Of a stretch of 64,000 nucleotides of DNA, positions 41,883-52,669 are shown one piece after another. Positions within the stretch are counted from its first letter, which is position 1, and the number at the start of each line of letters is the position of its first letter. The translations under genes and the position numbers were made by a program. Source of the stretch: Dechloromonas denitrificans (GTDB lineage: Bacteria; Pseudomonadota; Gammaproteobacteria; Burkholderiales; Rhodocyclaceae); assembly GCF_001551835.1 (NCBI RefSeq), contig NZ_LODL01000013.1:62001-126000 (forward strand), given 5' to 3'. The notes under the pieces were generated by a model, which did not search any database, was not told where the DNA came from, and was given only the letters and a program-made list of their open reading frames with translations.

Positions 41883-44654
41883 TTAAAGTTCTTTTTGAAG
41901 GCGGGCTACATCAGCTTGCCCTTGGAATTTTTCACCGAGTTTGGCTAGCGCGTTTAGTTCAGCACGTGCCTCCTCTTTTCGTCCTGAACTGATCAGTATC
42001 TTTGCTAAATTAAGCTGTATCGCAGCCGCATTAGGGGAAATGACCAACGCCTTGCGCAGAATTTCGATGGCTTTGGCTGTTTCGCCTTTTTCCGCCAGAA
42101 GCATCGCCAAGGTGTCCATGAATGGCGGTTGGTTGGGGGCCAATTGATTGGCTTTTTCCGCATACTCCAATGCTTTTGGAGATTTTATTTGTCCCGAAAC
42201 CCAGGCCAGATTGTTCAGTACGAAAGGGTTGTTGGGTTGTATCTCAAGTACAGCGCGATAGTGCTGAACTGCGCTTGGGTAGTCTTTCCTCGCAGTCGCT
42301 ACATCACCTAAATGGGAACGGAAGATAGTATCTTTCGGATGCTCTTTTACCCAAGTATTTGAGAATTTTTCTTGTTCAATGGTGTTGCCAGAAGCTAACA
42401 GTACTGAGTGAAGTTTTACAGCGAGTTCTGGCGCTGCTCCTTGCTTTATTCCTGCACGATAGGCTGCGATGGCTTCCGGCCAGTGCTTGTTTGATGCATG
42501 AATATCACCTTCCAGAATGAAACCGCTCGGCTCCTTGGGGCGCTGCTTTTGCACTTCTCGCGCTAGCGCTAAGGCATCTTCAGGTTTTTTGTTGTCCAGA
42601 GCCAACAGGATCAGGCCTCGCTGAGCTTCAAGAAGATCTGGCTTGACTTCAAGAGCCTTGCGCAGACTTTTTGATGCATCATCCTTGTTGGCGTTGGCGA
42701 TGTGAATTTCAGCCATGCGCATATACGCAACTGGCGAAGCTGGCTGCAGGGCCGCCAGCTTTCCGTAGGTTACCAATGCTTGATTGGAATCGCCTGCAGC
42801 TCTTTGCGTGCGGCCTACAGCGTCAAGCAACTCGGGTTTGTCGGGCATCGCTGCCAGCGCATCCTGAGCTGCTGTCTGCGCTTTTTTTGTTTCCTTGCTG
42901 CGCAGATAAAACTCGATTAAGGCTAAACGGGGGGCTAGTTCTGCCGGATTGGTTTCAATCGCCTTGTTAATTAGGGCAACAACTTCTTCTGGTTTGCCCC
43001 CTGATGCATTTTTAAGATCAGCCAGAGCGATTAGCGCTCCAAGGTTATTGGGATCCGTAGCAAGCACTCTCTCAAAGCGCTTACGGGCATCATCAGGTTT
43101 TTTGTCCGCCATATCCATTGCTGCAAGACTGACCGCTGCAGGAAGGAATGCTGGATTGATTGATAGCGATTTTTCAAAACTAATGCGCGCTCCAGCGGGA
43201 TCATTCTTAGCCAATTGCGTGCGGGCTCGCAAATTGTAGGTGGCTGGATTGTCAGGTTGCTTGCGTTCCAAACTGTCGATGGCCTTGAGAGCCTTGTCCA
43301 GTTCATTACGTCGCAAGTAGGTTGCAATTAACGCCAGGTCCGCAGTTATGCCTTTGTCTGATGCCGATATTTTTTCCAGTTCGGTGTAACCGGTATTTAT
43401 GTCGCCAAGAGCCATATGGGCAATGGCTAGCGATGTTCTCTTCGCTGGGTCGCTAGGATCAAGCTGGTTTGCTTTGGCAAAAAACTCTTCTGCCTTCTTG
43501 GCGTCACCGTTCTGGAGGAATGTTTGTCCAGCCAGTGTAAGCAAGGCGGGATCTTTATCGATTCGTCCGAGTGCCGGCGAGAGTGTGGTCATGGCTTTGG
43601 CAGCTTGTCCTGTCCGCAAGTAATTCGAGACAAGGAGGCGACGAGCAAGAAGCATGTCCGGCGCCTGTTGCAGTGCCTTGTTCAAATATGACTCAGCTTG
43701 TATGTAGGAGCGAAGTTGATATTCGATGGCCCCTGCAATTTGTAGAGCATTCGGATTGTTCGGGGTGAGCCTCAAGAGTTGTTGAGCCAACTCACGAGCG
43801 GCTTTGTAGTCCTTCCGCTGATAGGTGAGTTGAGTGTCCAAATAGATAGTCTGCGGATGTTTCGCAGCTATTTTCTTTAGTGCATCAAGTTGCTTGTTTG
43901 CATCATCTACTTTCCCTTGCTGCATGAGTATCGAGATAATCGCGGCGTGAGCTGGCAGAAAGTCATTTTTGACTTCCGTTGCCTTGCGATACAGCTCAAG
44001 CGATTTTTCCTGATTACCCTGAACCGTAGCGAGCGAGGCATTGAGAAAAAGCGCCTCGTGATTATTGGATGCTTTGGCCAGAACACTGTCGACGATGGCT
44101 TGAGCGCCTGCGTAATCGCTGTTCGCAGCTTTTAACCGGGCTTCTGCCAACAACGCTGGTGCGTAATCTGGTTGAGCTGTTAATGCAGCCTTCAATGCTG
44201 CAAGAGCGGCCTCTCGATTTCCCTGGACTAGATAAGCTGCGCTCAATGTAGTCTTTAGGTTGGCGGATGGTTCCGTTGAGGAAAGTTCTAGCTTTGAGAA
44301 TTCATCGGTGATTTTTTTTGCTTGCCCGGTGCCGAGCAAGGCTCTAGCAAGCAAGGGTACGGTTTCTTCTTGCGAGAACTTGAGTTCCAAAGCTTTTCTA
44401 AGTTCGACTTCGGCTCCTGCTGCATCGCCGCTTTCAAGCAGGGCTTTACCCAATAGGAAGCGAGCCTCACCGAGATTCGGATTTTGTTGAAGAGCATTTT
44501 TAAATTGGATTGCAGCTGCTTTGCTATCGTTCTTGGAAAGATAGTCTCGCCCGGATGCAATAAGCGTTTCCGGCTTGTCGCCACTACAGCCAGCTAAGGC
44601 TGTCAGCAAGACCGTCGAGATTGCTGCAGACCGAAAAAGGTTTCTTTTACTCAT
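41883..44654 (-). CDS. prsT: PrsT, TPR-repeat lipoprotein of the XrtA/PEP-CTERM system
   Basis: A 923-residue protein. A lipoprotein signal with lipobox ALAGC (Cys 23) is followed by a long array of tetratricopeptide repeats through the C-terminus. The start ETLIASGRDYLSKNDSKAAAIQFKNALQQNPN is typical of PrsT. It is probably anchored to a periplasmic face of the envelope and helps assembly or export of exopolysaccharide. prsT, prsR and prsK form a consecutive leftward set. A transcription unit with prsR is likely (23-base gap). Confidence 0.9.
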   Translation of the reverse strand: MSKRNLFRSAAISTVLLTALAGCSGDKPETLIASGRDYLSKNDSKAAAIQFKNALQQNPNLGEARFLLGKALLESGDAAGAEVELRKALELKFSQEETVPLLARALLGTGQAKKITDEFSKLELSSTEPSANLKTTLSAAYLVQGNREAALAALKAALTAQPDYAPALLAEARLKAANSDYAGAQAIVDSVLAKASNNHEALFLNASLATVQGNQEKSLELYRKATEVKNDFLPAHAAIISILMQQGKVDDANKQLDALKKIAAKHPQTIYLDTQLTYQRKDYKAARELAQQLLRLTPNNPNALQIAGAIEYQLRSYIQAESYLNKALQQAPDMLLARRLLVSNYLRTGQAAKAMTTLSPALGRIDKDPALLTLAGQTFLQNGDAKKAEEFFAKANQLDPSDPAKRTSLAIAHMALGDINTGYTELEKISASDKGITADLALIATYLRRNELDKALKAIDSLERKQPDNPATYNLRARTQLAKNDPAGARISFEKSLSINPAFLPAAVSLAAMDMADKKPDDARKRFERVLATDPNNLGALIALADLKNASGGKPEEVVALINKAIETNPAELAPRLALIEFYLRSKETKKAQTAAQDALAAMPDKPELLDAVGRTQRAAGDSNQALVTYGKLAALQPASPVAYMRMAEIHIANANKDDASKSLRKALEVKPDLLEAQRGLILLALDNKKPEDALALAREVQKQRPKEPSGFILEGDIHASNKHWPEAIAAYRAGIKQGAAPELAVKLHSVLLASGNTIEQEKFSNTWVKEHPKDTIFRSHLGDVATARKDYPSAVQHYRAVLEIQPNNPFVLNNLAWVSGQIKSPKALEYAEKANQLAPNQPPFMDTLAMLLAEKGETAKAIEILRKALVISPNAAAIQLNLAKILISSGRKEEARAELNALAKLGEKFQGQADVARLQKEL

Positions 44655-44677
44655 AATCGTGGTCTCGCTAAAGGTGA

Positions 44678-46036
44678 TTATTTCAGGCCTAGTCTATGCA
44701 TCAGGTCATACAGAGTAGGGCGGCTGATCCCTAGGATTTCTGATGCTCGCATGAGGTTGCCATTAGCTCGCCCAAGCGCTGTAACAATGGCGCGTCTTTC
44801 TGCCTCATCGCGTACACGGCGTAGGTCAATAAACTCACTGTCGTCTTCTGCTGCTTGATTGAGGCCAATGTCTTCGCGCGTAATTTGGGAGCCATCAGCC
44901 ATAATAACTGAACGTTTTATGCAGTTTTCAAGCTCTCGTACATTGCCTGGCCATGGATGAGCCTCTATTGCCCGAACAGCATCTTCAGTAAGTGCCATGT
45001 TGCCGCAATTTTGCTCTGCGGCAAAACGCCTGACAAAGGCATGTGCGAGTAATGCAGGGTCACCCTTGCGTAGCCGGAGCGGGGGGATAGTAATAATTAT
45101 TTCCGCAAGCCGGTAGTAGAGATCTTCGCGGAAGCGACCTTCTTTTATTAGGGTGTCAAGGTCTTGATGGGTAGCGCAGACAATGCGGACGTCGACAGGA
45201 ATTTCCTGGCGTCCACCGATACGTTCAATGACCCGCTCCTGAAGGAATCGTAACAATTTGGATTGCAAGGGGAGTGGCAAATCACCGATTTCATCCAGAA
45301 ACAGGGTGCCGGTATGGGCTGTTTCGATTTTCCCTGGCGTGGTCTTGGCGGCTCCGGTAAATGCCCCCTTTTCGTAACCAAAAAGTTCGCTTTCAAGCAA
45401 ATTGTCAGGAATGGCTGCGCAATTTATGGCTACAAAGCGCTCTTTTCTTCGTGGCGAACTATCATGCAAGCCTCGCGCCAGAACTTCTTTGCCGGTCCCA
45501 CTTTCGCCTAGTAAGAGGACAGTTGCATTGCTGTTCGCCACTTTTTCAATGGTACGGCACACACGCAGCATTTCAGCATCACGAGTAATCAACCCGGCAA
45601 GAGCAGCAGGATGTTGCATTTCCTGCAGACGCCGGTTTTCCTGCTGAAGGTCAAATAGGCGGAATGCGCGCTCAATCGTTAGCGTAAGTAATTCGGGTTC
45701 GAATGGTTTTGCAAAAAAATCATAGGCACCGAGGGCTATTGCACGCAATGCATTGGCCCGGTCATTTTGTCCGGTTAGTACAATTACTTTAGTTTCGGGC
45801 GCAGTGGATACGATCTGTTCCAGTAGACGAAATCCCTCGGAGACTGAGTCTGCATCAGGTGGGAGCCCAAGATCCATGGTTACGACAGGTGGACTGTGTC
45901 GGTGAATCTGCAGTAGCGCACTTTCACGGTCATCTGCGGTCAACGTTTCAAATTGATCAAAAGACCAGCGCAATTGTTTTTGAAGGGCCGGGTCGTCTTC
46001 GACGATAAGTAAAGGGCGGCGCTTTTCGGTGCTCAC
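44678..46036 (-). CDS. prsR: PrsR, sigma-54 response regulator of the PEP-CTERM system
   Basis: A 452-residue NtrC-family regulator. A receiver domain (about 7-125, phospho-acceptor Asp 55 in VTMDLGLPP) is followed by AAA+ ([15 protein letters not shown] loop, [10 protein letters not shown]) and a C-terminal Fis helix-turn-helix ([20 protein letters not shown]). With PrsK it controls PEP-CTERM protein genes from sigma-54 promoters. It overlaps prsK by four bases. The sigma-54-like element at 35702 in this window is a possible target. Confidence 0.94.
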   Translation of the reverse strand: MSTEKRRPLLIVEDDPALQKQLRWSFDQFETLTADDRESALLQIHRHSPPVVTMDLGLPPDADSVSEGFRLLEQIVSTAPETKVIVLTGQNDRANALRAIALGAYDFFAKPFEPELLTLTIERAFRLFDLQQENRRLQEMQHPAALAGLITRDAEMLRVCRTIEKVANSNATVLLLGESGTGKEVLARGLHDSSPRRKERFVAINCAAIPDNLLESELFGYEKGAFTGAAKTTPGKIETAHTGTLFLDEIGDLPLPLQSKLLRFLQERVIERIGGRQEIPVDVRIVCATHQDLDTLIKEGRFREDLYYRLAEIIITIPPLRLRKGDPALLAHAFVRRFAAEQNCGNMALTEDAVRAIEAHPWPGNVRELENCIKRSVIMADGSQITREDIGLNQAAEDDSEFIDLRRVRDEAERRAIVTALGRANGNLMRASEILGISRPTLYDLMHRLGLK

Positions 46037-48150
46037 GAAGCATCCCCTTCTTTCAAGTCGGACTCGGTTCGCAGATCGAAGAGGGGCAAAATCATTGTGA
46101 TTCTTGTCCCACGGTTTTCTTCACTATCAACCAGCATTTCCCCACCTAGTTCTTTAATGTACTGCGCACTTTCAAAGGCACCAATTCCCATTCCCGATTG
46201 TTTAGTGCTTTGAAATGGTTTGAAGAGACGATTTCGGATGAACTCCTGACTCATGCCGTGACCTGTATCACCAACTTCTATGGCAGCCCGGTCTCCTCGT
46301 TTTTCCAGGGATATCCAAACCCGACCACTCGGATCGGTGGCATCCAGCGCATTTTGAACTAGATGGCCGATGACCCTTTCGAGGCGCTCTTCGTGGCCGC
46401 GAGTGGTTAGCCGCTCATGGAGGCGTATTTCCAATAGTCGACCTTGGTTGATTTTACCGCGTTGTATACGTTCAATGACATCTGGAAGGTTTACGCCACA
46501 TGGAGTACCCGGTGGCGTTGCCCCTTCTCTTAATTGCATCATAAGTTGACGCATACGCTCGACCGAGTGCTCCACCGTCATCAGCATATCCTGTTGGAAC
46601 TCGGGATTGTCTCGATGGCGCTCAGCATTACGCAGCATCAAGGACAACTGGGTGACGATATTTTTCAGGTCATGTACAACGAAGGCTGACATCTTGTTGA
46701 ACGCATCAAATTTCTTTGATTCCAGCAGTGCTTCGGTTGCTTGCATCTTGGCGAGGAAGCCCGCTGCTTGACAGCCGGCCGTGCGTAGCAAATCGTTGAC
46801 TTCCCAATTGATGTCGATTCGGGTTCGAGAACTTGTCAGGATCACAAAGCCATTGATCTCGGTGCCCACCATTAACGGAACAATAAGCCACGCGTTCGGA
46901 ATGTTTGACACCCAAGCCGGAATATCGAGCTGACCGTAGCGGCCAGGAAAACAACGGTACTCTTCTAGATTGATGACCCAGCCACTGGTCAAAAGAAATT
47001 GGACTAGAGGAGACTCGAAGCCTTCTCTGCTGCTTTCAACAGGAATGTTCCAGCGAGCAGCTTGGCAAAAAATGGTGCGTCCGGAATCGAGTAACCAGAG
47101 TCCGCCACCAGGGCTTTCAACCATGTTGGCCAAGCCGCGAACGACTTGCTGTCCCATGGCTTGCGGCGAGTCCTGGGTGGATAGCGTTTGTGTGAAGCGT
47201 AGCCATTCCTCTCTGTAATCATAGCGATAGCTGAAAAAGTGCTTGCCGACCAATACGCGCAATTTGGCGCGCATCGATCCGGAAACTACTAAATAACCTA
47301 GGCCTAACAGTCCGGCGAACAGCAAACCCAATTGAAGTGCCCGGCCCCAGTCTCCGCCAAAATAGCGAACGTAGTAACCAATGCCGGACATGAATAACAA
47401 ATACAGACCGGCGATTAGCAGTGTTGCTGAATGAAAGGCGGCTTTTTGTGAGAGGCGGATTTTTGAGGTCCAGTCGCGGCTTCGTAGTGTGGAGGCTATG
47501 AAAAGTGGAATGACTAGTGTATTGACAAAGCCACGGACGGCTAAAGCATCAGCATCAATCCGGTTGAACATCAATGCGTCGGAATAAAGATACAAGTCGA
47601 AGATGAAAAGACCGCCAAGACCAAGGCAGAGCGGTTTTACGTTCCATCGAGAGTCTTCCGATACGTTGCGGAACAATTGCTCAACCAGGATCAGGCCGAG
47701 AAGTATCATCAACAATGCTTGGAAAAGTACTGTCCTGGCCCAATGTTCTATCGAGATCAGGCCAAAACCTATCGCCAGATGCAATGCAATGCCGCTGATG
47801 ACGGCAACCCAGCAAGCGGGCGTAAGCCACGACGCTATCGTGGGTCGTGTTTTCTCGACGGACTTTTTGTCAAACGCGAGAAGTAGAATCAAAAAGCCAT
47901 ACCAACTTCCGTAGCGAAGAAAGTCGGCGAGGGTGTTGGCCAAAAGAAGGAGGGGGGAGTCGGTAAGCGCAAAGGCGGTGCCTAGGCCTGCCCAGCAAGC
48001 CGAAATCAGCATCGTTAACAGCAATGCTCGAGGGCGAGCGCTATGGCGCCATTCTGTGCCAAGTGAAAATAAGTAGGCAGCAAACAGCAGGTAGCCACTT
48101 GCTGCAATTCCGAAGCTCCAGGCGATCAGCGATGCCGGTTGGTTTTCCAT
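46033..48150 (-). CDS. prsK: PrsK, membrane sensor histidine kinase of the XrtA/PEP-CTERM system
   Basis: A 705-residue protein. About ten N-terminal membrane helices (to residue 290) are followed by a GAF-like domain (about 310-450), then a kinase core with FVVHDLKNIVTQLSLMLRNAERH (His acceptor) and ATPase motifs LVQNALDAT, VGDTGHGMS and GMGIGAFES. This is the PrsK architecture. It probably phosphorylates PrsR, encoded immediately downstream with a four-base overlap. The signal is unknown. Confidence 0.93.
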   Translation of the reverse strand: MENQPASLIAWSFGIAASGYLLFAAYLFSLGTEWRHSARPRALLLTMLISACWAGLGTAFALTDSPLLLLANTLADFLRYGSWYGFLILLLAFDKKSVEKTRPTIASWLTPACWVAVISGIALHLAIGFGLISIEHWARTVLFQALLMILLGLILVEQLFRNVSEDSRWNVKPLCLGLGGLFIFDLYLYSDALMFNRIDADALAVRGFVNTLVIPLFIASTLRSRDWTSKIRLSQKAAFHSATLLIAGLYLLFMSGIGYYVRYFGGDWGRALQLGLLFAGLLGLGYLVVSGSMRAKLRVLVGKHFFSYRYDYREEWLRFTQTLSTQDSPQAMGQQVVRGLANMVESPGGGLWLLDSGRTIFCQAARWNIPVESSREGFESPLVQFLLTSGWVINLEEYRCFPGRYGQLDIPAWVSNIPNAWLIVPLMVGTEINGFVILTSSRTRIDINWEVNDLLRTAGCQAAGFLAKMQATEALLESKKFDAFNKMSAFVVHDLKNIVTQLSLMLRNAERHRDNPEFQQDMLMTVEHSVERMRQLMMQLREGATPPGTPCGVNLPDVIERIQRGKINQGRLLEIRLHERLTTRGHEERLERVIGHLVQNALDATDPSGRVWISLEKRGDRAAIEVGDTGHGMSQEFIRNRLFKPFQSTKQSGMGIGAFESAQYIKELGGEMLVDSEENRGTRITMILPLFDLRTESDLKEGDAS

Positions 48151-48194
48151 TGAGAGGTGTTTATGCCAGAGCGCTCTCGCGTCTCGGCGTTGCC

Positions 48195-49577
48195 TTAGTG
48201 AGCACCTTTGCCTGTCAAGACGACACCAACTGTTTCGAATAGAACGACCATGTCAAGGAAAAGAGAGTGGTTCTTAACGTAGTAGAGATCGTATTGCAAC
48301 TTTTCAGCTGAGTCCTCAACGGTGGCACCATAGTGATAGCGTACTTGTGCCCAGCCAGTGACTCCCGGTTTGACACTATGGCGAACGGCATAAAAAGGAA
48401 TTTCTTTGGTTAATTGGTCGACAAAAAATGGGCGTTCTGGGCGAGGGCCAACGAGGCTCATGTCGCCTTTTAGAACGCTGAACAGTTGAGGAAGTTCGTC
48501 AATGCGTAGTCTTCGGATGAATTTTCCAACCTTGGTGACGCGATCATCCTGCGCCTTGGCCCAGATCGGTTTGCCATCCTTTTCTGCATCACGCCGCATG
48601 CTGCGAAACTTGATGACATTAAACAAGCGGCCGTTCAGACCAACCCGCTCTTGGCGATAAAACAATGGGAATCCATTTTCCGCGACGATCAGGATGCCTG
48701 TCGCCAGCATTACCGGCATTGCGAGAATAATCAGGATCGAAGCAAAAACAATGTCGAATAAACGTTTGACGACGGTTCGTAGGGTTCCCTGGCGAAACCC
48801 ATCACCGAAAATAAGCCAGCCAGCATAGAGAGAGTCGAGGCGGATTTGCCCTAGTGTTTGCTCGAAATGGCTGGCCAGATCCATTACGCGTATGCCGTGC
48901 AGCTTGCAGTCGAGTAGTTCGCGAAGTGGCATTGATCCGCCACGGCGCTCACTCAGTGCCACCACAATTTCATTGGCTCTCAGAGCAATCGCGGTATCAG
49001 TCAGGGTTTTGCTCCGGGAGAGAATCTGTGTCTCCGGGACGACATGCGCCTCCTCGTTCGGGCTGGGAATGAAGCCAATTATTTCGGCGGACGGATCTGA
49101 TTTGGCGAGGGCGCGCTTGACTGAAAGTGCTTGTGAGCCGGCGCCAAATATCAGTATGCGACGGCTGACGAGTGTGCTGCTATTTCTATGGGAGGCACTG
49201 ACGCGATTGACCAGCATGCCGAATACCGCAGACATTGCGGATAGCTGAGCAAATTCCCGACTAATGTCGGTTACTGGAAGCAATGCAAAAACCGCATAGG
49301 CAAGGGGTACGGCTAAATAGAGCGACAACACAGCTCTTGCTCTGCTTTCGCTGACCGTACGGTTGTGTATCCGCTGATAAAAGCCTAGCCAGCCATTGAC
49401 GATTAGCACAGTCACGCCAAGGATTGCGGCAAACAGTAGGAGGTGACTGTGATTGATCGGAAGGCCGCTACTGATCCACATGAAGGCAATGAGCATCCCG
49501 ACAATAATGAATGAGAGGTCAAAGATCATCTGTATCAAGCTGCGCCAACTGAACCAGTGACTAAAGATTTTGACCAT
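48195..49577 (-). CDS. XrtA/PEP-CTERM-associated undecaprenyl-phosphate sugar transferase
   Basis: A 460-residue protein. Four or five N-terminal membrane helices, a Rossmann-like middle (RRILIFGAGSQALSVKRAL) and a C-terminal bacterial sugar transferase domain (KRLFDIVFASILIILAMPVM, FYRQERVGLNGRLFNVIKFRSMR, DELPQLFSVLKGDMSLVGPRPERP). It starts repeat-unit assembly by putting a sugar-phosphate on the lipid carrier. The C-terminal block matches the family seen only with XrtA loci. It lies ahead of prsK in the same direction. Confidence 0.93.
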   Translation of the reverse strand: MVKIFSHWFSWRSLIQMIFDLSFIIVGMLIAFMWISSGLPINHSHLLLFAAILGVTVLIVNGWLGFYQRIHNRTVSESRARAVLSLYLAVPLAYAVFALLPVTDISREFAQLSAMSAVFGMLVNRVSASHRNSSTLVSRRILIFGAGSQALSVKRALAKSDPSAEIIGFIPSPNEEAHVVPETQILSRSKTLTDTAIALRANEIVVALSERRGGSMPLRELLDCKLHGIRVMDLASHFEQTLGQIRLDSLYAGWLIFGDGFRQGTLRTVVKRLFDIVFASILIILAMPVMLATGILIVAENGFPLFYRQERVGLNGRLFNVIKFRSMRRDAEKDGKPIWAKAQDDRVTKVGKFIRRLRIDELPQLFSVLKGDMSLVGPRPERPFFVDQLTKEIPFYAVRHSVKPGVTGWAQVRYHYGATVEDSAEKLQYDLYYVKNHSLFLDMVVLFETVGVVLTGKGAH

Positions 49578-50032
49578 TGCTTACCTCCGAACTCATCCCG
49601 TAAATGCCAATGCCCTGCAAAATCATTTACCTCTACTTAATGGGCAATGCCTTCTCGTAGATCATGACCACTTCCATCCAGCAAGTCGTCTGAAATAATT
49701 CTACGAGTCATGGCACATATTGCCTGTGTACTATTTCACGGCGACTTCACATTCAAACGCTTCATCATCTGGAATGCTTAATGTCATAAAATTGAGGAGT
49801 TTCGGACAGCGATTCTGAGCAATATCAGTTATCTGCGGTCGTCGACCCAAAGACGAACAAAGCTGACTATGACGATTGCGCATTGTACTGAGTTCAGTCA
49901 TTAAAAGCCCTACAACCAAAGTGATAGATCCGCTTGCATTGTGATCTTCTCTGGCTATCAACTCAAATGAAGAGTGGTGTATAACACTGACATCGCCCTT
50001 AGGTACTACTTGGCTCCAACGAGGTGTCGCTG
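49578..50032. other. Divergent intergenic region with no supported gene
   Basis: This 455-base gap separates the sugar transferase from the acyltransferase. Only short frames occur, such as 76 codons at 49731-49961, with no ribosome site or recognisable product. TGGCAC...TTGC at 49711-49723 has eight bases between GG and GC and so fails the sigma-54 rule. It presumably carries promoters for both flanks. Confidence 0.6.
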
Positions 50033-51343
50033 ATGGCTATTAATCCCGTCAAAGCCTTACGCAGGTTAGTGCATCAAAGCATCCGAAAAATGATTGCTGC
50101 ATTGCCAAAAGAGGCGAGGTTTGCGGTTTACCGTTCTTTTGTCGATTGCGACCCCGCGCCGAGTGAGCGTCTGCAGTTAAAAATTGCTCAGACAAAGGAA
50201 GAGTTGGAAGCCTGCTTTCGACTGCTGCACGACGCGTATGTTGAGAGCGGCTTCATGCAAGCCCAACCTTCTGGGATGAGGGTAACTATTTACCACGCCC
50301 TGCCATCGACAACCACTCTGTGCGCGAAATGGGACGGTGAGGTGGTGGGTACCATTTCCCTTATTCGCGAGAGTGCTTTTGGTTTTCCGCTGCAGAAAAT
50401 TTTTGATCTCAGTGGCGTCCGACAAAACGAAGGAAACCTTGCAGAGGTATCCGCCTTGGCGGTTCACCCAAAGTTTCGCAAGACCGGTGGAGCGATTCTA
50501 TTTCCACTGATGAAATTCATGTATGAGTACGCCACGCAATACTTCGATACACGCCATTTGTTGATTGCGGTAAACCCCAATCGGATTGAGATGTATGAAT
50601 CCTTGTTGTTTTTTGAGCGGTTGGTGGCGAATGTGGTCGAAAACTATGATTTCGCGAATGGCGCGCCCGCTGTTGGGGCTTCACTTGATCTGCGGTTTGC
50701 TCCGACTGTTTTGGAGCGGGTTTACGCGAAAAAATCGCCGCGTAAAAACCTGCATCAGTATTTCACCAAAATTTGCTTGCCGAACCTGATGCTTCCTAAT
50801 CGTCGTTATTTCACTACGAACGATCCGGTTTTGACGCCTGAGTTGCTTGATTATTTTTTTAATGTTCGAACTCACGGCTTTGCCAGCCTGGATCAGCGGA
50901 AGAGAGTCTTGCTTCACTCGATATATGACTTGCCGAGTTATCGCGACATTCTGCCTGCGCTACCGGATAGCGGAGAAGGGGTGCTGACGCGCCAGCACCA
51001 ACGGTTCTCTGTTCGTTGTCCCGGGCATCTTCGCCTGGATGAGGCGGGCAGTCGGGAGTGCGAATTCACCGTTCAGGTTATTGAAGTATCTGAATACGGT
51101 TTCCAGGCATATGCCAAGGAAGACTTGCCGCTGAATATCTGGAGTTCGGCCACGGTACGCCTTGGGAAGTCGGAGGTGTCAGTGATCAAGGCACTCGCTG
51201 TCCGTGATCATGCAAATGGCTTTAACGGGTTTTACGGCTTTCGTGTTGGTGAGCCGGACCTGATCTGGCGGAAATTTGTCAATGCGCTACAAAAAGGGCG
51301 TACGCATGAGGATCTCGAGCATGCAACACTCTACCTGGCCTAA
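50033..51343 (+). CDS. N-acyltransferase (FeeM/GNAT-like) fused to a C-terminal PilZ domain
   Basis: A 436-residue protein. The N-terminal part (about 45-250) is an N-acyl-amino-acid-synthase-like GNAT domain (FRLLHDAYVESGF, GTISLI, NLAEVSALAVHPKFR). The last 110 residues look like PilZ: QRFSVR gives the RxxxR motif and EVSEYGFQ the partner loop with Glu in place of the usual Asp/Asn. c-di-GMP control of acyl transfer is therefore possible but not shown. The ATG at 50033 has GAGG eight bases upstream; a GTG at 50024 is less likely. Acyl groups may come from the ACP encoded at 54382. Confidence 0.78.
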   Translation: MAINPVKALRRLVHQSIRKMIAALPKEARFAVYRSFVDCDPAPSERLQLKIAQTKEELEACFRLLHDAYVESGFMQAQPSGMRVTIYHALPSTTTLCAKWDGEVVGTISLIRESAFGFPLQKIFDLSGVRQNEGNLAEVSALAVHPKFRKTGGAILFPLMKFMYEYATQYFDTRHLLIAVNPNRIEMYESLLFFERLVANVVENYDFANGAPAVGASLDLRFAPTVLERVYAKKSPRKNLHQYFTKICLPNLMLPNRRYFTTNDPVLTPELLDYFFNVRTHGFASLDQRKRVLLHSIYDLPSYRDILPALPDSGEGVLTRQHQRFSVRCPGHLRLDEAGSRECEFTVQVIEVSEYGFQAYAKEDLPLNIWSSATVRLGKSEVSVIKALAVRDHANGFNGFYGFRVGEPDLIWRKFVNALQKGRTHEDLEHATLYLA

Positions 51344-52584
51344 ACAAGTACTTCAGTAACCTCAGGGTGACCCAGGAAGCGTTGTGGGCTGGCGCTGGCG
51401 CCATATGCACCTGACTGAAAAATTACCACGTAGTCGCCAGGCTGGGCTACGGACAGTTCCATCTTGTCCGCTAACAGATCGAGTGGTGTGCACAGCGGGC
51501 CAACGACGGAGGCTATTTCCCGATTGCCGGCATTCATTTTGTTGCCGATCGCAACCGGATAGTTTTTCCGGATGACCTGGCCGAAGTTGCCGGAGGCTGA
51601 GAGATGGTGGTTCAGCCCGCCGTCCACGACAAGGAAGGTCTGTCCCCGTGAAATCTTGCGGTCAACGACTTGGGTAACATAAATTCCAGCCTCACCGACC
51701 AGATAGCGGCCCAGTTCGATGACGATATGAGCTTCCGGCATCTCGGCCTTGGCTCGGCTGGCTAACTGTTCAAGGTTGTCGCCAATTGCATCCAGCTCAA
51801 GCGGACGCTCGCCAGGAAAGTAGGGGATACCAAAACCGCCGCCCAAGTTGAGAAATTTGACCGGTGAGGGGGTGTGTTTGGCAAGGTCTAGCGCGAGTTG
51901 ATAGGATTTTTGTTGCGCCTCGCAGATTGATTCGGCCTTCAGGTTTTGTGACCCTGCAAACAGGTGAAATCCCTCAAACTGCAGATTTGCCTTGCTGATT
52001 TCCGATAGTAATTCCGGTATGCATTCTGCGTCGACGCCAAATTGCTTGGGGCCGCCCCCCATTTTCATGCCTGAACCTTTCAGTTCAAAATCTGGATTGA
52101 CGCGGACAGCAACTCTTGCCGCTAGCGCTAGCTTCTTGGCAATTGAGGCGAGTTCCCTCACTTCCCGGAAAGACTCGATATTGATCAGTACCCCCGCAGC
52201 AACTGCCTGCTCCAACTCGGTCTGCCGTTTTCCCGGGCCGGCAAAGCTGATCTCTTGCACAGGTGCGCCGGCATCCAGTGCAATCTTTAACTCTCCGGCA
52301 GAGGCTACATCAATGCCATCAACTAAGCCGGCCATGAAACCCACCACCGCTGGCAGAGGGTTTGCCTTCATGGCGTAATGCAGCTTTATCGATGTTGGCA
52401 GCGCTTTGCGCAATTGTTCAACACGCATGCGAAGTAGCTGGCGGTCATAAGCATAAAACGGTGTTTGCCCAACCCGGGCTGCAAGTTGTTTTAATGGAAT
52501 GCCATTTATTACCAACTGATCATTCGCAATTGAAAACTGTTCCATCTGGGTGTGCGTGGGCAGCGGGCGGGCTTGGTTTGACAT
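51340..52584 (-). CDS. PLP-dependent decarboxylase, exosortase A system-associated
   Basis: A 414-residue fold-type III decarboxylase. The PLP lysine is in YAMKANPLPAVV, the glycine loop in GGGFGIPY and the ring-binding C-terminal cysteine region in VVGPLCTPLDLL; DAPDC/ornithine/lysine decarboxylase signatures are present throughout. The family has a subgroup restricted to XrtA loci. The amino-acid substrate is not determinable. The ATG at 52584 is the last start before the family's conserved beginning. It converges on the acyltransferase-PilZ gene (four-base overlap) and follows the AMP-ligase. Confidence 0.88.
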   Translation of the reverse strand: MSNQARPLPTHTQMEQFSIANDQLVINGIPLKQLAARVGQTPFYAYDRQLLRMRVEQLRKALPTSIKLHYAMKANPLPAVVGFMAGLVDGIDVASAGELKIALDAGAPVQEISFAGPGKRQTELEQAVAAGVLINIESFREVRELASIAKKLALAARVAVRVNPDFELKGSGMKMGGGPKQFGVDAECIPELLSEISKANLQFEGFHLFAGSQNLKAESICEAQQKSYQLALDLAKHTPSPVKFLNLGGGFGIPYFPGERPLELDAIGDNLEQLASRAKAEMPEAHIVIELGRYLVGEAGIYVTQVVDRKISRGQTFLVVDGGLNHHLSASGNFGQVIRKNYPVAIGNKMNAGNREIASVVGPLCTPLDLLADKMELSVAQPGDYVVIFQSGAYGASASPQRFLGHPEVTEVLV

Positions 52585-52669
52585 TCTCTGGAGTTCCAAG
52601 GAGAGCTGATCGATGAGCTTGCATTTACTCAGGGGCTTGCGGTCGGATGCGAAGCAAATGTTCGCCAAT

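Noticed and set aside
49711-49723. TGGCAC...TTGC resembling a sigma-54 promoter
   Set aside because: Only eight bases separate GG and GC; ten are required.
49731-49961. 76-codon minus-strand frame in the divergent gap
   Set aside because: No ribosome site, no recognisable domain and ordinary noncoding composition.
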